The notes: a model not told the origin generated them from the sequence alone. A stretch of DNA of 64,000 nt from Streptomyces genisteinicus (GCF_014489615.1 NZ_CP060825.1:3296001-3360000); one strand, 5' to 3'; numbered from the stretch's first letter, positions 1 through 8,882 are shown. Made by a program: numbers and translations.

Positions 1-620
1 GTGCCGTCGTCGTTGGCGTTCTTCGACCACGGGATGTTGCGGGCGCTGGGCACGTGGCCCGGGCGCTGCGACTGCTCCTGCGGCAGGTGCGCCGGGGCGA
101 GCAGCTTGCCGCTGAACTCGTCGGGCGAGCGCACGTCGACCAGGTTCTGCGAGCCGATCGCGGCGACGACGTCGTCACGGAAGGCGCGGATGGAGGCGTC
201 CTGCGGCTTGGCCTTGTACGCGGTGGCCTCGCGGACCGGCACCTCGGCGACCAGGTCGCGGGAGTCGAGCTCCCACTTCTTGCGGCCGCCGTCGAGGAGA
301 CGGACGTCACCGTGACCGTAGAGCTTGAAGTACCAGAAGGCGTAGGAGGCGAACCAGTTGTTGTTGCCGCCGTAGAGGACGACGGTGGAGTCGTTCGCGA
401 TGCCCTTGGCCGAGAGGAGCTTCTCGAAGCCCTCCTGGTCGATGAAGTCGCGGCGGACCGGGTCCTGGAGGTCCTTCGTCCAGTCGATCCGGATCGCGTT
501 GGTGATGTGGTTCTTGTCGTAGGCCGAGGTGTCCTCGTCGACCTCGACGATGACGACCTTCGGGTCGTCGAGGTGGGCCTCGACCCAGTCGGCGTCTACC
601 AGGACGTCGCTGCGGCTCAT
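1..620 (-). CDS. Sulfurtransferase (tandem rhodanese), 3' end outside window
   Basis: Thiosulfate/3-mercaptopyruvate sulfurtransferase of the two-rhodanese-domain type. The reading frame starts at the ATG at 620-618 behind GGAGGAG and runs off the left edge, so only about 206 residues are visible. The first, inactive rhodanese domain (start MSRSDVLVDADWVEAHL) and the beginning of the second (LVDVRSPDEF) can be read. The catalytic Cys loop lies beyond the window, so activity cannot be judged here. A Cys-containing leader peptide lies upstream, which suggests sulfur-dependent expression. Streptomyces orthologues are often annotated cysA; that name is ambiguous, so no symbol is given. Confidence 0.93.
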   Translation of the reverse strand, partial: MSRSDVLVDADWVEAHLDDPKVVIVEVDEDTSAYDKNHITNAIRIDWTKDLQDPVRRDFIDQEGFEKLLSAKGIANDSTVVLYGGNNNWFASYAFWYFKLYGHGDVRLLDGGRKKWELDSRDLVAEVPVREATAYKAKPQDASIRAFRDDVVAAIGSQNLVDVRSPDEFSGKLLAPAHLPQEQSQRPGHVPSARNIPWSKNANDDG

Positions 621-764
621 GGTTCTTCTCCTCCGGGGCAGTGTGCGGCGGTGGTGCGCGGGGGATGGTGCGCGAGGGGTGTGCGGGCACGCGAGAGGCG
701 CGTCGGCCGGCACGGGCGGCCCCGACAGAGGTCGCAGGGCCTGAGGGATACGGGAGGAACCCGC

Positions 765-848
765 TCAGACAGGGCGACAGAGCATGGCGGCGACGCGGCA
801 CAGGTCTACTGCCCGCCGCTTCGTGAGATCCGCCTGTCGCTGCTTCAT
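765..848 (-). CDS. Cys-containing leader peptide upstream of sulfurtransferase
   Basis: Reading the minus strand from ATG 848-846 gives 27 codons: MKQRQADLTKRRAVDL (1-16), then Cys17, and Cys24 in MLCRPV before TGA. It lies 144 bp upstream of the sulfurtransferase start on the same strand. Actinobacteria carry short 'putative leader peptide' ORFs with the signature RRAVDLCRVAxxLCRP ahead of sulfur-assimilation genes, and the match here is close. The likely role is cis regulation by translation of the Cys codons near its 3' end (attenuation or coupling). That mechanism is inferred from the family, not visible here. No strong ribosome binding site precedes the ATG. Confidence 0.8.
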   Translation of the reverse strand: MKQRQADLTKRRAVDLCRVAAMLCRPV

Positions 849-933
849 GGCACCGATCGTAGGGACGAGACGGCGGCGATGTCACCGGCGTGTCGCATGG
901 TGAGACGCGATCGTCCACGATGCGAAACGAAAA

Positions 934-981
934 GGGGGACGGATCGCCCTTCCGCACCATCGGCGGAGGGGGCCGTCCCCC
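934..981 (-). terminator. Hairpin with T-run after the LmeA-like gene
   Basis: GGGGGACGG (934-942) pairs with CCGTCCCCC (973-981), with further partial pairing inside. Read on the minus strand the stem is followed by TTTTCG, so it looks like an intrinsic terminator for the minus-strand gene ending at 1102. Confidence 0.55.
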
Positions 982-1101
982 GTCCTTCTGCCTGCCGGAC
1001 ACAGCCGTCTCACCATGCGGCCACGACCCGTTTCCCGGGCGGTTCCGGACGCGGCGGCCCGGGCCCCGCGGGGCTCGGTGCCGCCTGCGGTGGCCGGGCG
1101 C

Positions 1102-1851
1102 TCAGCCCGTGAGCGCGACGTCCTTGCCCGTCCCCGAGAAGCGCAGACCCTCGTCCGTCACCCCGACCTCGTCGAGGGTGATGCTCGACGGCAGACCGTC
1201 GATCTTCAGGTCGTAGTCGACCGCCTTGCGCAGCCGGTCGTCGAAGCCCGGCACGGGCAGCTTCGGCAGCGTCTCGGCCTTCATGCGGACGATGGTGCCC
1301 TCCTGGAGGGTCACCGTGCTGTACGTCGAGACCTGCCGGTCGCCGAGCAGCGCCTTCACCGCGGCCGGCACCTCGATGCCGGCGCCCTCCAGCACCTCGG
1401 CCAGCGGTCCCGCCAGCTTCACCTGGCCCTTGGCGGCGCGCTCGGCGCCCGCGTAGGAGACCGTGGCGCCCTTGGGGGCGGCGGCGGTCAGGTCCGCGTA
1501 CGAGATCCGCGCCGAGCCGTCGGCCGTGCCCGCGGTGGCGGAGGAGAAGCTGCTGTCGATCCGCACGTCCCGCAGGTCCGCCCGGACCTCGGTGACGTTG
1601 ACGTCCCGGCCGCCCGCGGTGGCGGTGATGCCGCCGATGCTGACGTCCACCTCGTCGAGCTCCTTGCCGATCACCTGGGTGAGGAACGGGAAGCCGTGGA
1701 TGGAGACCTCGGGCGTCGAGTCCAGCCCCTGACTGCTCCTGATCTTGTCGGCCGCCTCCGACTCGGCGAAGTTGACCGCCAGGCGGTCCGCCGCGACGAA
1801 GAGACCGCCGAGGATCACGCCGAGGATCAGAAGTATCCGCAGTGCACGCAT
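1102..1851 (-). CDS. LmeA family phospholipid-binding protein
   Basis: 249-residue protein of the DUF2993/LmeA family, which in mycobacteria binds phospholipids in the cell envelope and supports lipomannan maturation. The ATG at 1851 is preferred over the longer frame because it follows a G-rich GGTGGGGGAC stretch and begins MRALRILLILGVILGGLF, a single N-terminal membrane anchor or signal. The rest has the beta-rich pattern of the family, with SIHGFPFLTQVIGKELDEV near residues 48-66 as the best-matching segment. It should sit outside the membrane. No partner is obvious; it is followed by its own terminator and its Streptomyces role is not established. Confidence 0.85.
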   Translation of the reverse strand: MRALRILLILGVILGGLFVAADRLAVNFAESEAADKIRSSQGLDSTPEVSIHGFPFLTQVIGKELDEVDVSIGGITATAGGRDVNVTEVRADLRDVRIDSSFSSATAGTADGSARISYADLTAAAPKGATVSYAGAERAAKGQVKLAGPLAEVLEGAGIEVPAAVKALLGDRQVSTYSTVTLQEGTIVRMKAETLPKLPVPGFDDRLRKAVDYDLKIDGLPSSITLDEVGVTDEGLRFSGTGKDVALTG

Positions 1852-2046
1852 TGTTCGGTGTCCCCCACCCTTTTCCGTGGCCCCCGGTCGCCCACGGGCG
1901 AGAATCAGTCCGGACGACGCCATCTGCTGAATGATCGACGCCCCGGAACCCCGGTTGGTTCCTGGCGCCTCCTGGGCCTCTTCCCGCCCTGCGCCGCCCG
2001 ATGCCTGCCGGCGGGCACCGGCGAGGGGGCGGGCCCCCTCGCCGGC

Positions 2047-3744
2047 TCAGACCAGCGCGCGGCCGACGAGGTAGAGCGCGGGCACGGCGGCGGTCAGCGG
2101 CAGGGCCACGCCTGCCGTCATGTGCACGAAGCGGGACGGGTAGTCGTAGGAGGCGACCCGCAGACCGATCAGCGCGCAGACGGCCGCCGCGAGCCCGAGC
2201 AGCGCGCCCTCCGTCCCGAGACCGCTGAGGCCGCCCGCGGCGACGCCCGCGCCGGCACCGGCGGCGAGCGCCGCCACGAGGGAGACCGCGCCCGGCAGCG
2301 GCAGCGCCCGTGCGACCGTGGCCGCGGCGACCGCGGCACCGCCGACGACGACCGCGTCCGGATCGGCGGCGAGAAGACCGGCGGCGAGGATCGCGAGGGC
2401 CGCCGAGACGACCGTGGCCATCAGACCCTGGAGCCGTTCGTCGGCGCCCGCGTGGCTGCGCAGCTGGAGGACGAGGGTGAGCAGCACCCACACGCCGAGG
2501 GCGCCGATGATCGCGGTGGGACCGTGGCCCTCACCGGCCGCGAGCACCGCGGCGTCGGCGGCGAGTCCGCCGGCGAAGGCGAGCACGATGCCCTGGCGCG
2601 CGGGCCACATGCCGTTGAGCCGGAACCAGCCGGCCGCGGTCACCGCCTGGAGCAGCACCAGGGGCACGAGCAGGGCGTACGGGCCCACGGCCGCACCGCC
2701 GGCAAGCAGCAGTCCGAGCACGGCGGTGAGGCCTGCGGGCTGGATGCCCGGCGCGATGATCGGCGACCGCCCCTCGGCACGGGCCCGCTGCGCGTCGGTG
2801 ATCCGGGCGTTGCCGGAGGTCGTGGGAGCGCCGTAGCCGTCGGCCGGCGGTGCCGGCGCGGCGGGGGAGCCGGGCGCGGCCGGGCCCGCGGCGGAGGGCT
2901 CCGCACCGCTCTCGGGCGGCAGCGCACCGGCGCCCGGGGTGTACGCGTGCGCGGCCGGGGTGTACGGGGCCTGGGCGTGTGGGGCCTGGGCGTGTGGGTC
3001 CCGGGTGGGGGTGAGGGCCGGCTGGTACTGCGTGTCCCAGGTCTCGCCCTGCCAGGTCTGCGCGGCGCCCGGCTCCTGGTGCGGCGCCGGGTCCCGGTAC
3101 TGCCGGGGAGCGGCGCCCGCCTCCGGGTAGGGCGCGGGGGAAGGCGCGGCGAAGGAGTCACCGGCACCCCCGGACGCCGGGTACGCCGTCCCGCCGCCGG
3201 GCGCCTGCGCGGCGTCGGCGGGGTAGGCGGCCGGGTACGGCTGCGCGGCGTCGGCGGGGTAGGCGGCCGGGTACGGCTGCGCGGCGTCGGCGGGGTAGGC
3301 GGGCGGGTACGGCTGCGCGGCGTCCGGCCCGTGCGGCGGGTACGCCCCGCCGGAACCGGCCCCGTACCCGTATCCGTATCCGTCGGCCTGCGGCGCGTAC
3401 GTCCCGTGGTCCTGCGCGTGCCGCACGCCGTCCGCGGGCGGGGCGGGCGCGGCCGCCCAGGGCCCGCCCTGACCGGGGTAGGGCGCGGCGCCGTCCGCCG
3501 GGTACGGCTGCCCGTGGGCGCCGGAGCCGTCCGCCGGGTGAGCGGCCGGATTCTGCGAGGTCTGCCCCGGGTGCTGCGCCTCGCCCCCGCCGTACGGACC
3601 GGGGGCGGCGGCCGGCTGCCCGTGCGGGTGGGAGCCGTACGCGCCGTGGGGCGCCTGCGTCCCGTAGGCCTCCTGCGTCCCGTACGGCTCCTGCGGCTCG
3701 TACCCGCCCTGAGGGCGGTACGGGTACTGCTGATCGCTGCTCAT
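2047..3744 (-). CDS. Pro/Tyr/Gly-rich N-terminal, multi-spanning membrane protein
   Basis: 565-residue protein starting at ATG 3744 (MSSDQQYPYRPQGGYEPQ). The first ~300 residues are low-complexity, rich in Pro, Tyr, Gln, Ala and Gly, with a 12-residue tandem repeat (DAAQPYPAAYPA). The remainder is strongly hydrophobic with roughly eight to ten membrane segments and no recognised catalytic motif. Its start lies 10 bp after the MoaD-like stop, so the two are likely co-transcribed. The Pro/Tyr-rich cytoplasmic tail resembles tails on many actinobacterial membrane proteins. Function unknown. A long open frame on the opposite strand (1015-3882) is treated as a G+C artefact. Confidence 0.8.
   Translation of the reverse strand: MSSDQQYPYRPQGGYEPQEPYGTQEAYGTQAPHGAYGSHPHGQPAAAPGPYGGGEAQHPGQTSQNPAAHPADGSGAHGQPYPADGAAPYPGQGGPWAAAPAPPADGVRHAQDHGTYAPQADGYGYGYGAGSGGAYPPHGPDAAQPYPPAYPADAAQPYPAAYPADAAQPYPAAYPADAAQAPGGGTAYPASGGAGDSFAAPSPAPYPEAGAAPRQYRDPAPHQEPGAAQTWQGETWDTQYQPALTPTRDPHAQAPHAQAPYTPAAHAYTPGAGALPPESGAEPSAAGPAAPGSPAAPAPPADGYGAPTTSGNARITDAQRARAEGRSPIIAPGIQPAGLTAVLGLLLAGGAAVGPYALLVPLVLLQAVTAAGWFRLNGMWPARQGIVLAFAGGLAADAAVLAAGEGHGPTAIIGALGVWVLLTLVLQLRSHAGADERLQGLMATVVSAALAILAAGLLAADPDAVVVGGAAVAAATVARALPLPGAVSLVAALAAGAGAGVAAGGLSGLGTEGALLGLAAAVCALIGLRVASYDYPSRFVHMTAGVALPLTAAVPALYLVGRALV
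3207..3326 (-). repeat. 36-bp in-frame tandem repeat
   Basis: Three near-perfect 36-bp units (3207-3242, 3243-3278, 3279-3314) plus a partial fourth lie inside the Pro/Tyr-rich membrane protein gene. Each encodes DAAQPYPAAYPA or a one-residue variant. Because the unit is a multiple of three, copy-number change would alter tail length without frameshift. Confidence 0.9.
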
Positions 3745-3754
3745 GCTGTGGGGT

Positions 3755-4009
3755 TCACCCTCCTGCGAACGGCGGGAGCACCTCGACCGTGCCGCCCTCG
3801 GCAAGCGCCACGGTCTCATGTCCGCGGGTGCCCACGGGGTCACCGTCGACCAGGAACGAACACCTCAGGAGCACACGGGTGAGCTCCCCCGGGTGGCGTT
3901 CGCGCACCGCGTCGAGCGCCTCGGCCAGCGTCGCGGCCGCGTACGGCTCCTCCGCCGTTCCCGCCGCGGCCTTGGCCGCGGCCCAGTAGCGGATGGTCCC
4001 CGCTGCCAT
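3755..4009 (-). CDS. MoaD/ThiS family sulfur-carrier protein
   Basis: 84-residue small beta-grasp protein ending in Gly-Gly (PPFAGG), the C-terminus that ThiF/MoeB-type enzymes adenylate and thiocarboxylate. Start chosen at ATG 4009 (MAAGTIRYWAAAKAAAGT) because AGAGGAG lies 7 bases upstream; the longer frame adds an unlikely polar extension. It could serve molybdopterin, thiamine or cysteine synthesis. A sulfurtransferase nearby would fit a sulfur-relay role, but no E1-like enzyme is visible in the window. The Pro/Tyr-rich membrane protein gene follows after 10 bp. Confidence 0.88.
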   Translation of the reverse strand: MAAGTIRYWAAAKAAAGTAEEPYAAATLAEALDAVRERHPGELTRVLLRCSFLVDGDPVGTRGHETVALAEGGTVEVLPPFAGG

Positions 4010-4067
4010 GCCGGCACTCCTCTCGTTCGTGTCGCGCCGGTCTCCATGATGGGTCATGGCGGACGGG

Positions 4068-4928
4068 TCACGGCGCGACGGGCGCCGCCGCCAGCAGCCA
4101 GTGCGCGAGCCGGGCCAGGAGCGCGTCGTCGGCCGCGTTCTCCGCGTGGCCCATGCCGGGCTCCAGCCACAGCTCGGCGCCGCCGTCGGCCGCGGCCGCC
4201 AGCATCCTCGGATGGTCGAGCGGGAAGTAGGGGTCGCGGTCGCCGTGGACGATCAGCAGCGGGGTGGGCGCGATCAGCGGGACGGACTCGACGGGCGACA
4301 GCGGGACCGGGTCCCAGTCCTCCGTGTGGATACGGGTCCGGAAGCCGAACCGGCCCACCAGCCGGCCCGCGGGGCGGGTCACCACCCAGTGCAGGCGGCG
4401 CATCGGGGCCGTACCGCGGTAGTACCAACGGGCGGGCGCGCTCACCGCGGCCACCGCATCCACATGCGCCCCTGCGCGCCCTGTGCGCCCCTCGTGCTCC
4501 TGTGCGTCCGGTGCCGTATACGTCGCGGCATGGCGCAGGACGACGGAGCCGCCCATGGAGAAGCCGACCGTCACCACCCGCGCGTAGCCGAGGGTGCGTG
4601 CCCACGCCACGGCGGCGGCCAGATCGAGCACCTCCCGGTCGCCCACGGTGGAGCGCCCGCCCGAACGGCCGTGGCCGCGGAACGAGAAGGTCACGACCCC
4701 TGCGCGGCGCGCGAAGACCCGTGCCGCGCGGCGGACCGACGGCCGGTCGACGGAGCCGGTGAAACCGTGCGCCACGACGATCGCGGTCGTCGCCGGACCG
4801 CCCTCGCACGGGTCGTGCACGGCCTCGACCGGGACCCCGTCGGCGGTGAGCAATGTTGCGCTCCGGGGACCGGAAGAGATCCTGGACACGTCCACAGTGT
4901 GAAATCCGCCCTCTTCCGAAGAACTCAT
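4068..4928 (-). CDS. Alpha/beta hydrolase
   Basis: 286-residue cytoplasmic alpha/beta-hydrolase. The oxyanion motif is HGFTGS, the nucleophile elbow GFSMGGS supplies Ser, the acid is in [12 protein letters not shown] and the catalytic His in GMGHAEN, so the triad appears intact. Start ATG 4928 follows AGGAG. The substrate cannot be told; relatives include esterases and acyl-peptide-like hydrolases. It is transcribed divergently from glnR across a 264-bp intergenic region and ends about 60 bp from the MoaD-like gene, so it may head the small minus-strand group. Confidence 0.87.
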   Translation of the reverse strand: MSSSEEGGFHTVDVSRISSGPRSATLLTADGVPVEAVHDPCEGGPATTAIVVAHGFTGSVDRPSVRRAARVFARRAGVVTFSFRGHGRSGGRSTVGDREVLDLAAAVAWARTLGYARVVTVGFSMGGSVVLRHAATYTAPDAQEHEGRTGRAGAHVDAVAAVSAPARWYYRGTAPMRRLHWVVTRPAGRLVGRFGFRTRIHTEDWDPVPLSPVESVPLIAPTPLLIVHGDRDPYFPLDHPRMLAAAADGGAELWLEPGMGHAENAADDALLARLAHWLLAAAPVAP

Positions 4929-4950
4929 GTGGGTTATTCTCCTGGGCAGA

Positions 4951-4982
4951 GGATCCGGGCGAAGCAGCCCCCGGGTCCTTTT
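4951..4982 (+). terminator. Terminator-like hairpin in glnR upstream region
   Basis: GGATCCGGG (4951-4959) can pair with CCCGGGTCC (4970-4978; one G-T pair), followed by TTTT on the plus strand. No plus-strand gene ends here. It could end antisense transcription across the hydrolase or act in the glnR upstream region. Confidence 0.45.
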
Positions 4983-4998
4983 GTGTTTCCCGGACGTT

Positions 4999-5015
4999 GT
5001 TACGGCCAGGTGAAC
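4999..5015 (+). promoter_or_regulatory. Possible GlnR/PhoP-type site before glnR
   Basis: GTTAC, six bases, then GTGAAC, followed by ACAAGCTCAC. This loosely resembles a GlnR box (GTnAC-n6-GaAAC). PhoP control of glnR is reported in S. coelicolor. The match is imperfect and offered only as a candidate. Confidence 0.25.
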
Positions 5016-5192
5016 ACAAGCTCACACAGGCTCTCGGGCGCGAGAGAGCCACCGTACGAAGCGCAGCCGCAGGCGTCCTCGCAGGGACCGAGGAGGAACC
5101 GACGTCATGGACGAGCGAACCGAGCACCGACCCGACCACCCGAGCCGATCCCCACACGACGACCGCACGGAGATCCGGGCAGGTGGGACGCG

Positions 5193-5972
5193 ATGAGCTC
5201 TCTGCTGCTCCTGACCAACGCCCTCCAGCCCTCGACGGAGGTGCTGCCGGCCCTCGGGCTGCTGCTGCACAACGTCCGGGTGGCGCCCGCGGAGGGCCCC
5301 GCCCTCGTGGACACCCCCGGCGCGGACGTGATCCTCGTCGACGGCCGCCGCGACCTCCCGCAGGTGCGGTCGCTGTGCCAGCTGCTGCGCTCCACGGGCC
5401 CCGGCTGTCCGCTGATCCTCGTGGTCACCGAGGGGGGCCTCGCCGCCGTCACCGCCGACTGGGGCATCGACGACGTCCTGCTCGACACCGCGGGACCGGC
5501 CGAGGTCGAGGCGCGGCTGCGGCTCGCCATGGGCCGCCAGCAGATCACCTCCGACGACTCCCCCATGGAGATCCGCAACGGCGACCTCTCCGTGGACGAG
5601 GCGACGTACAGCGCCAAGCTCAAGGGCCGGGTCCTGGACCTGACCTTCAAGGAGTTCGAGCTCCTGAAGTACCTCGCCCAGCACCCGGGGCGGGTCTTCA
5701 CCCGCGCCCAGCTCCTCCAGGAGGTCTGGGGCTACGACTACTTCGGCGGCACCCGCACCGTCGACGTCCACGTGCGGCGGCTGCGCGCCAAGCTCGGCCC
5801 CGAGCACGAGTCGCTCATCGGCACCGTGCGGAACGTCGGCTACCGCTTCGTCGCCCCCGAGAAGGTCGAGCGGGCCGCCGAGGAGGCCAAGGCGAAGGCC
5901 GCACCGGAGGTCACCCGGACGGAGGAAGAGCCTGTGATCGAGGAAGCGGCCGTACGGCCTGCCCAGAGGTAG
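5193..5972 (+). CDS. glnR: Global nitrogen regulator GlnR
   Basis: 259-residue OmpR/PhoB-family regulator that controls nitrogen assimilation (glutamine synthetases, ammonium transport, nitrite reductase) in actinomycetes. Residues 1-115 form the receiver-like domain with Asp50 in VILVDGRRD. GlnR is an orphan with no cognate kinase, and as in known GlnR the usual acidic pocket near the N-terminus is absent (MSSLLLLTN). The winged-helix domain spans about 125-225 ([20 protein letters not shown], then [15 protein letters not shown]). Sequence matches S. coelicolor SCO4159 almost residue for residue from memory. Start ATG 5193 follows AGGTGGG. The Glu/Ala-rich tail after 230 is the variable part. 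The LacI-type gene follows after 23 bp. Confidence 0.97.
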   Translation: MSSLLLLTNALQPSTEVLPALGLLLHNVRVAPAEGPALVDTPGADVILVDGRRDLPQVRSLCQLLRSTGPGCPLILVVTEGGLAAVTADWGIDDVLLDTAGPAEVEARLRLAMGRQQITSDDSPMEIRNGDLSVDEATYSAKLKGRVLDLTFKEFELLKYLAQHPGRVFTRAQLLQEVWGYDYFGGTRTVDVHVRRLRAKLGPEHESLIGTVRNVGYRFVAPEKVERAAEEAKAKAAPEVTRTEEEPVIEEAAVRPAQR

Positions 5973-5983
5973 GTCACCCCGCG

Positions 5984-5989
5984 TAGACT
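5984..5989 (+). promoter_or_regulatory. Candidate -10 box for leaderless LacI-type gene
   Basis: TAGACT ends six bases before the GTG start at 5996, the spacing of Streptomyces leaderless transcripts. No clear -35 is seen. This would let the repressor be expressed separately from glnR. Confidence 0.45.
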
Positions 5990-5995
5990 TCGCGC

Positions 5996-7024
5996 GTGGC
6001 CAAGGTGACGCGGGACGATGTGGCGCGACTGGCGGGTACTTCGACCGCCGTCGTCAGCTACGTCATCAACAACGGACCCCGGCCGGTCGCCCCGGCCACG
6101 CGCGAGCGGGTACTCGCCGCCATCAAGGAGCTGGGGTACCGGCCCGACCGGGTCGCCCAGGCGATGGCCTCGCGGCGGACCGACCTCATAGGCATGATCG
6201 TTCCGGACGCCCGGCAGCCGTTCTTCGCGGAAATGGCGCACGCCGTCGAACAGGCGGCCGCCGAGCGCGGGAAAATGGTGCTCGTCGGGAACTCCGACTA
6301 CCGCGACGAACGCGAGGTCCACTATCTGCGGGCCTTCCTCGGGATGCGGGTGTCCGGTCTGATCCTGGTCAGCCAGGGTCCGAGCGAGCGCGCCGCCGCC
6401 GAGATCGAGGCGTGGGACGCGCGGGTCGTGCTGCTGCACGAGCGGCCCGAGGCGATCGACGACGTCGCCGTCGTCACCGACGACGTCGGCGGCGCCCAGC
6501 TCGCCACCCGGCACCTGCTGGAGCACGGCCACGAGTACGTCGCCTGTCTGGGCGGCGTGGAGAACACCCCGGAGGTCGGCGACCCGGTCGCGGACCACGT
6601 CGAGGGGTGGCGCCGTGCGATGCAGGAGTCCGGGCGCTCCACGGAGGGGCGCCTCTTCCAGGCCCCGTACAACCGCTACGACGCGTACCAGGTCGCCCTG
6701 AAGCTGCTCGCGGGCCCCGACCGGCCGCCGGCGATCTTCTGCTCCACGGACGACCAGGCCTTCGGTGTGCTGCGCGCCGCACGCGAACTGCGCATCGACG
6801 TCCCCGGCGAGCTGGCGGTCGCCGGCTTCGACGACGTCAAGGAGGCGGCGCTGACCGACCCGCCGCTGACGACGATCTCCTCGGACCGCCCGGCGATGGC
6901 GCGCGCCGCGGTCGACCTGGTCCTCGACGACGGCCTGCGGGTGGCGGGGTCGCGCCGCGAGCGCGTCAAGCAGTTCCCGTCCGGCCTGGTGATCCGCCGC
7001 TCCTGCGGCTGCGGCGAGGCGTAG
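5996..7024 (+). CDS. LacI family transcriptional regulator
   Basis: 342-residue repressor. The N-terminal HTH ([20 protein letters not shown], residues 4-23) and hinge helix ([14 protein letters not shown]) are typical, followed by a periplasmic-binding-protein-like effector domain ([18 protein letters not shown] onward). The C-terminus ends in an unusual Cys pair (RRSCGCGEA), present in many actinobacterial relatives. GTG 5996 begins the canonical [11 protein letters not shown] ribosome binding site is lacking, consistent with leaderless translation. It sits 23 bp behind glnR, as in S. coelicolor (SCO4158 from memory). Its effector and targets are unknown. Confidence 0.93.
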   Translation: MAKVTRDDVARLAGTSTAVVSYVINNGPRPVAPATRERVLAAIKELGYRPDRVAQAMASRRTDLIGMIVPDARQPFFAEMAHAVEQAAAERGKMVLVGNSDYRDEREVHYLRAFLGMRVSGLILVSQGPSERAAAEIEAWDARVVLLHERPEAIDDVAVVTDDVGGAQLATRHLLEHGHEYVACLGGVENTPEVGDPVADHVEGWRRAMQESGRSTEGRLFQAPYNRYDAYQVALKLLAGPDRPPAIFCSTDDQAFGVLRAARELRIDVPGELAVAGFDDVKEAALTDPPLTTISSDRPAMARAAVDLVLDDGLRVAGSRRERVKQFPSGLVIRRSCGCGEA

Positions 7025-7059
7025 GCGCGCAGGGCGCGCCGTGATGCCGGGGGCGCCCC

Positions 7060-7357
7060 CGGCGGACCGGGCTCCGCATCCCGGGCAACCCCACCCCCGT
7101 GGCCACGGCACGGCCCGCGGCCGCGCCCTCGAACGCCGGACGGGCCGGGACGCCCGGGTAGCTCCAGCCCCGCCGGCGATTGAGGCGCGGGGTCGGGGGG
7201 CAGAGCCCCGACGGACCGGGCCCCGCATCCCGGGCAACCCCGGTCGGGGGGCAGAGCCCCGGCGGACCGGGCCCCGTATCCCGGGCGACCCAGCCCCCGT
7301 GGCCGCGGCACGGCCCGCGGCCGCACCCTCGAACGCCGGACGGGCTGAGATGCCCGG
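7060..7357. repeat. Nested direct repeats in 400-bp intergenic region
   Basis: The gap 7025-7424 between two convergent genes has no credible ORF. It holds a ~98-bp imperfect direct repeat (about 7060-7158 and 7261-7357, both with CCTCGAACGCCGGACGGGC). Between them lies a 51-bp tandem duplication (7191-7241 and 7242-7292, starting GGTCGGGGGGCAGAGCCCC). Confidence 0.85.
7166..7192. repeat. Interspersed GCCGGCGATTGAGGC element, copy 1
   Basis: A 27-bp element with core GCCGGCGATTGAGGC flanked by CCCC and GGGG. The same core occurs at 27375-27395 (inverted) and 27488-27514. It is a common type of intergenic palindromic repeat in Streptomyces genomes. Confidence 0.8.
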
Positions 7358-7424
7358 GCGACCGTGACCCCGCGCGTCGGCGAGGCCCGGCCACCCGGGC
7401 AACCCCAGCCCCGCCGGACGGGGG

Positions 7425-8639
7425 TCACCAGGCTCCGTTCAGCCCCCACCAGTCGCCGTCGAGCTCCTCGGAGGCGCGGAACGGCGGGGTGCCGCCCGTG
7501 CCCCGGTAGCCGAGCAGCCAGCCGGGGTGGCCGCCCCGGTGGCGCTCGTTGGTGACGGTCAGCACGTCGTTGAGGGTGGAGCCGTTGTACGAACCGACGG
7601 CGACGAAGTTCTCCATGACCTGCCAGCCGCCGCCGACCAGGGTGCGGGAGCCGAAGGCGCCGCGGCCGTTGCCGGGGTAGAGCCACAGCTTGCCGGCGGT
7701 GTCGCGGGCCAGCAGGTCGGGCCGCTTGTCGCCGTTCAGGTCGCCCGGTCCGAGGAGGGCGTTCATCACCTGCCAGCCGCCGCCGACGAGCTTGCGGGAG
7801 CCGAAGGCGCGGCCGTTGCCCGGGTACATCCACAGCTTGCCCGCCGAGTCGCGGGCCAGCAGGTCGCCCCTGCCGTCACCGTTCAGGTCGCCGGCGGCCG
7901 CGATCTGGCGCATGACCTGCCAGCCGCCGCCGACGAGCTTGCGGGTGCCGAAGCCTCCGCGGCCGGTGCCGGGGTACAGCCACAGCTGTCCGGCCGTGTC
8001 GCGGGCGAGGAGGTCCTCGTCGCCGTCGCCGGTGAGGTCGCCGTGGCGGGTCATGGCGGTCATGGAGTTCCAGCCGCTGCCGACCAGCCGCCCGGTGCCG
8101 TCCCCGGGCAGCCGCCACAGCCGTCCGGCCATGTCGCGCACCAGGACGTCCGGGACCAGGTCGCGGTTGAGGTCGCCGAAGCCGGCGGGCGCCGCGGCGG
8201 GGTCGGCCCACCAGCGCGGGTAGGCGTTCAGCCAGCACTCGCGGTCGGTGCGCACGAACCGGATGGAACTGATCCGGCGGTCCATGTAGGGCGTGAAGCC
8301 GTACTCGCCGGACGAGGCGTTCGGCGACTCCCGCAGGAAGTCGGCGCCCTCGCCCGTCAGGTCGTAGTTCGGCTCGCTGTAGGCGCAGGCGTAGTTCCCC
8401 GCGCGGTTCACCAGCGAGCGGATCTTGTTGTCCCAGCTGCCGAGGGTGGCGAGATCCTTGTTCGTCTTGAACATCTCGCCGTCGCCCGAGGTGCCGCTGA
8501 AACCGCAGAAGTACCCCTTCGGGCAGCGCTCGGCGCCGCTCGCGGCCTGCGCGGTCTGGGCGGGCAGCCCGGCCGTCAGCAGTCCGGCCGCGACCAGCCC
8601 GGTCAGCGCGGTCAGAGCCCGTCTGATCCCCTTGTGCAA
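7425..8639 (-). CDS. Secreted FG-GAP/VCBS-repeat protein with inhibitor I36-like N-terminus
   Basis: 404 residues if started at TTG 8639 (MHKGIRRALTALTG), which has AAGGA about 8 bases upstream; the open frame upstream looks non-coding. An N-terminal signal peptide ends near ...QTAQA. Next is a Cys-rich segment (ERCPKGYFCGFSGTSGDGEMF) like peptidase inhibitor family I36/lactococcin-type small domains. After about residue 165 come four to five FG-GAP-like repeats (GDLNGDGRGDLLARDSAGKLW and variants) carrying calcium-binding D-x-[ND]-x-D loops, probably a beta-propeller. It should be exported. Function unknown; adhesion or ligand binding is plausible. Confidence 0.85.
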   Translation of the reverse strand: MHKGIRRALTALTGLVAAGLLTAGLPAQTAQAASGAERCPKGYFCGFSGTSGDGEMFKTNKDLATLGSWDNKIRSLVNRAGNYACAYSEPNYDLTGEGADFLRESPNASSGEYGFTPYMDRRISSIRFVRTDRECWLNAYPRWWADPAAAPAGFGDLNRDLVPDVLVRDMAGRLWRLPGDGTGRLVGSGWNSMTAMTRHGDLTGDGDEDLLARDTAGQLWLYPGTGRGGFGTRKLVGGGWQVMRQIAAAGDLNGDGRGDLLARDSAGKLWMYPGNGRAFGSRKLVGGGWQVMNALLGPGDLNGDKRPDLLARDTAGKLWLYPGNGRGAFGSRTLVGGGWQVMENFVAVGSYNGSTLNDVLTVTNERHRGGHPGWLLGYRGTGGTPPFRASEELDGDWWGLNGAW

Positions 8640-8882
8640 TGCGGTGTCCTTCTTCCGACGCCCTTCGGGCGTGTGGGTGCGCTCAGGAGACCGCCGAACA
8701 GCCCCGGGGGTTGTACCGTTCGCGGGCGCCCCGGGCCCGGGGAACTCCGCGGCGCACGGTGCGTGACCCTCCCCGGACTCCCCGTCGCGCCCACCCGTCC
8801 TTATATCGGGCATACACGCTTCTGCCGGGCTTCTCAGCACCGTCTCAGACCGCTCTCATGTACCCGCACGAGAGTCGTTGCC

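Noticed and set aside
1015..3882. 955-codon plus-strand frame opposite LmeA and the Pro-rich membrane protein
   Set aside because: No ribosome binding site or domain; the minus-strand genes have coherent signals and membrane segments.
7060..7357. CRISPR array
   Set aside because: The repeats are long, few, G+C-rich and lack regularly sized unique spacers; no cas genes.
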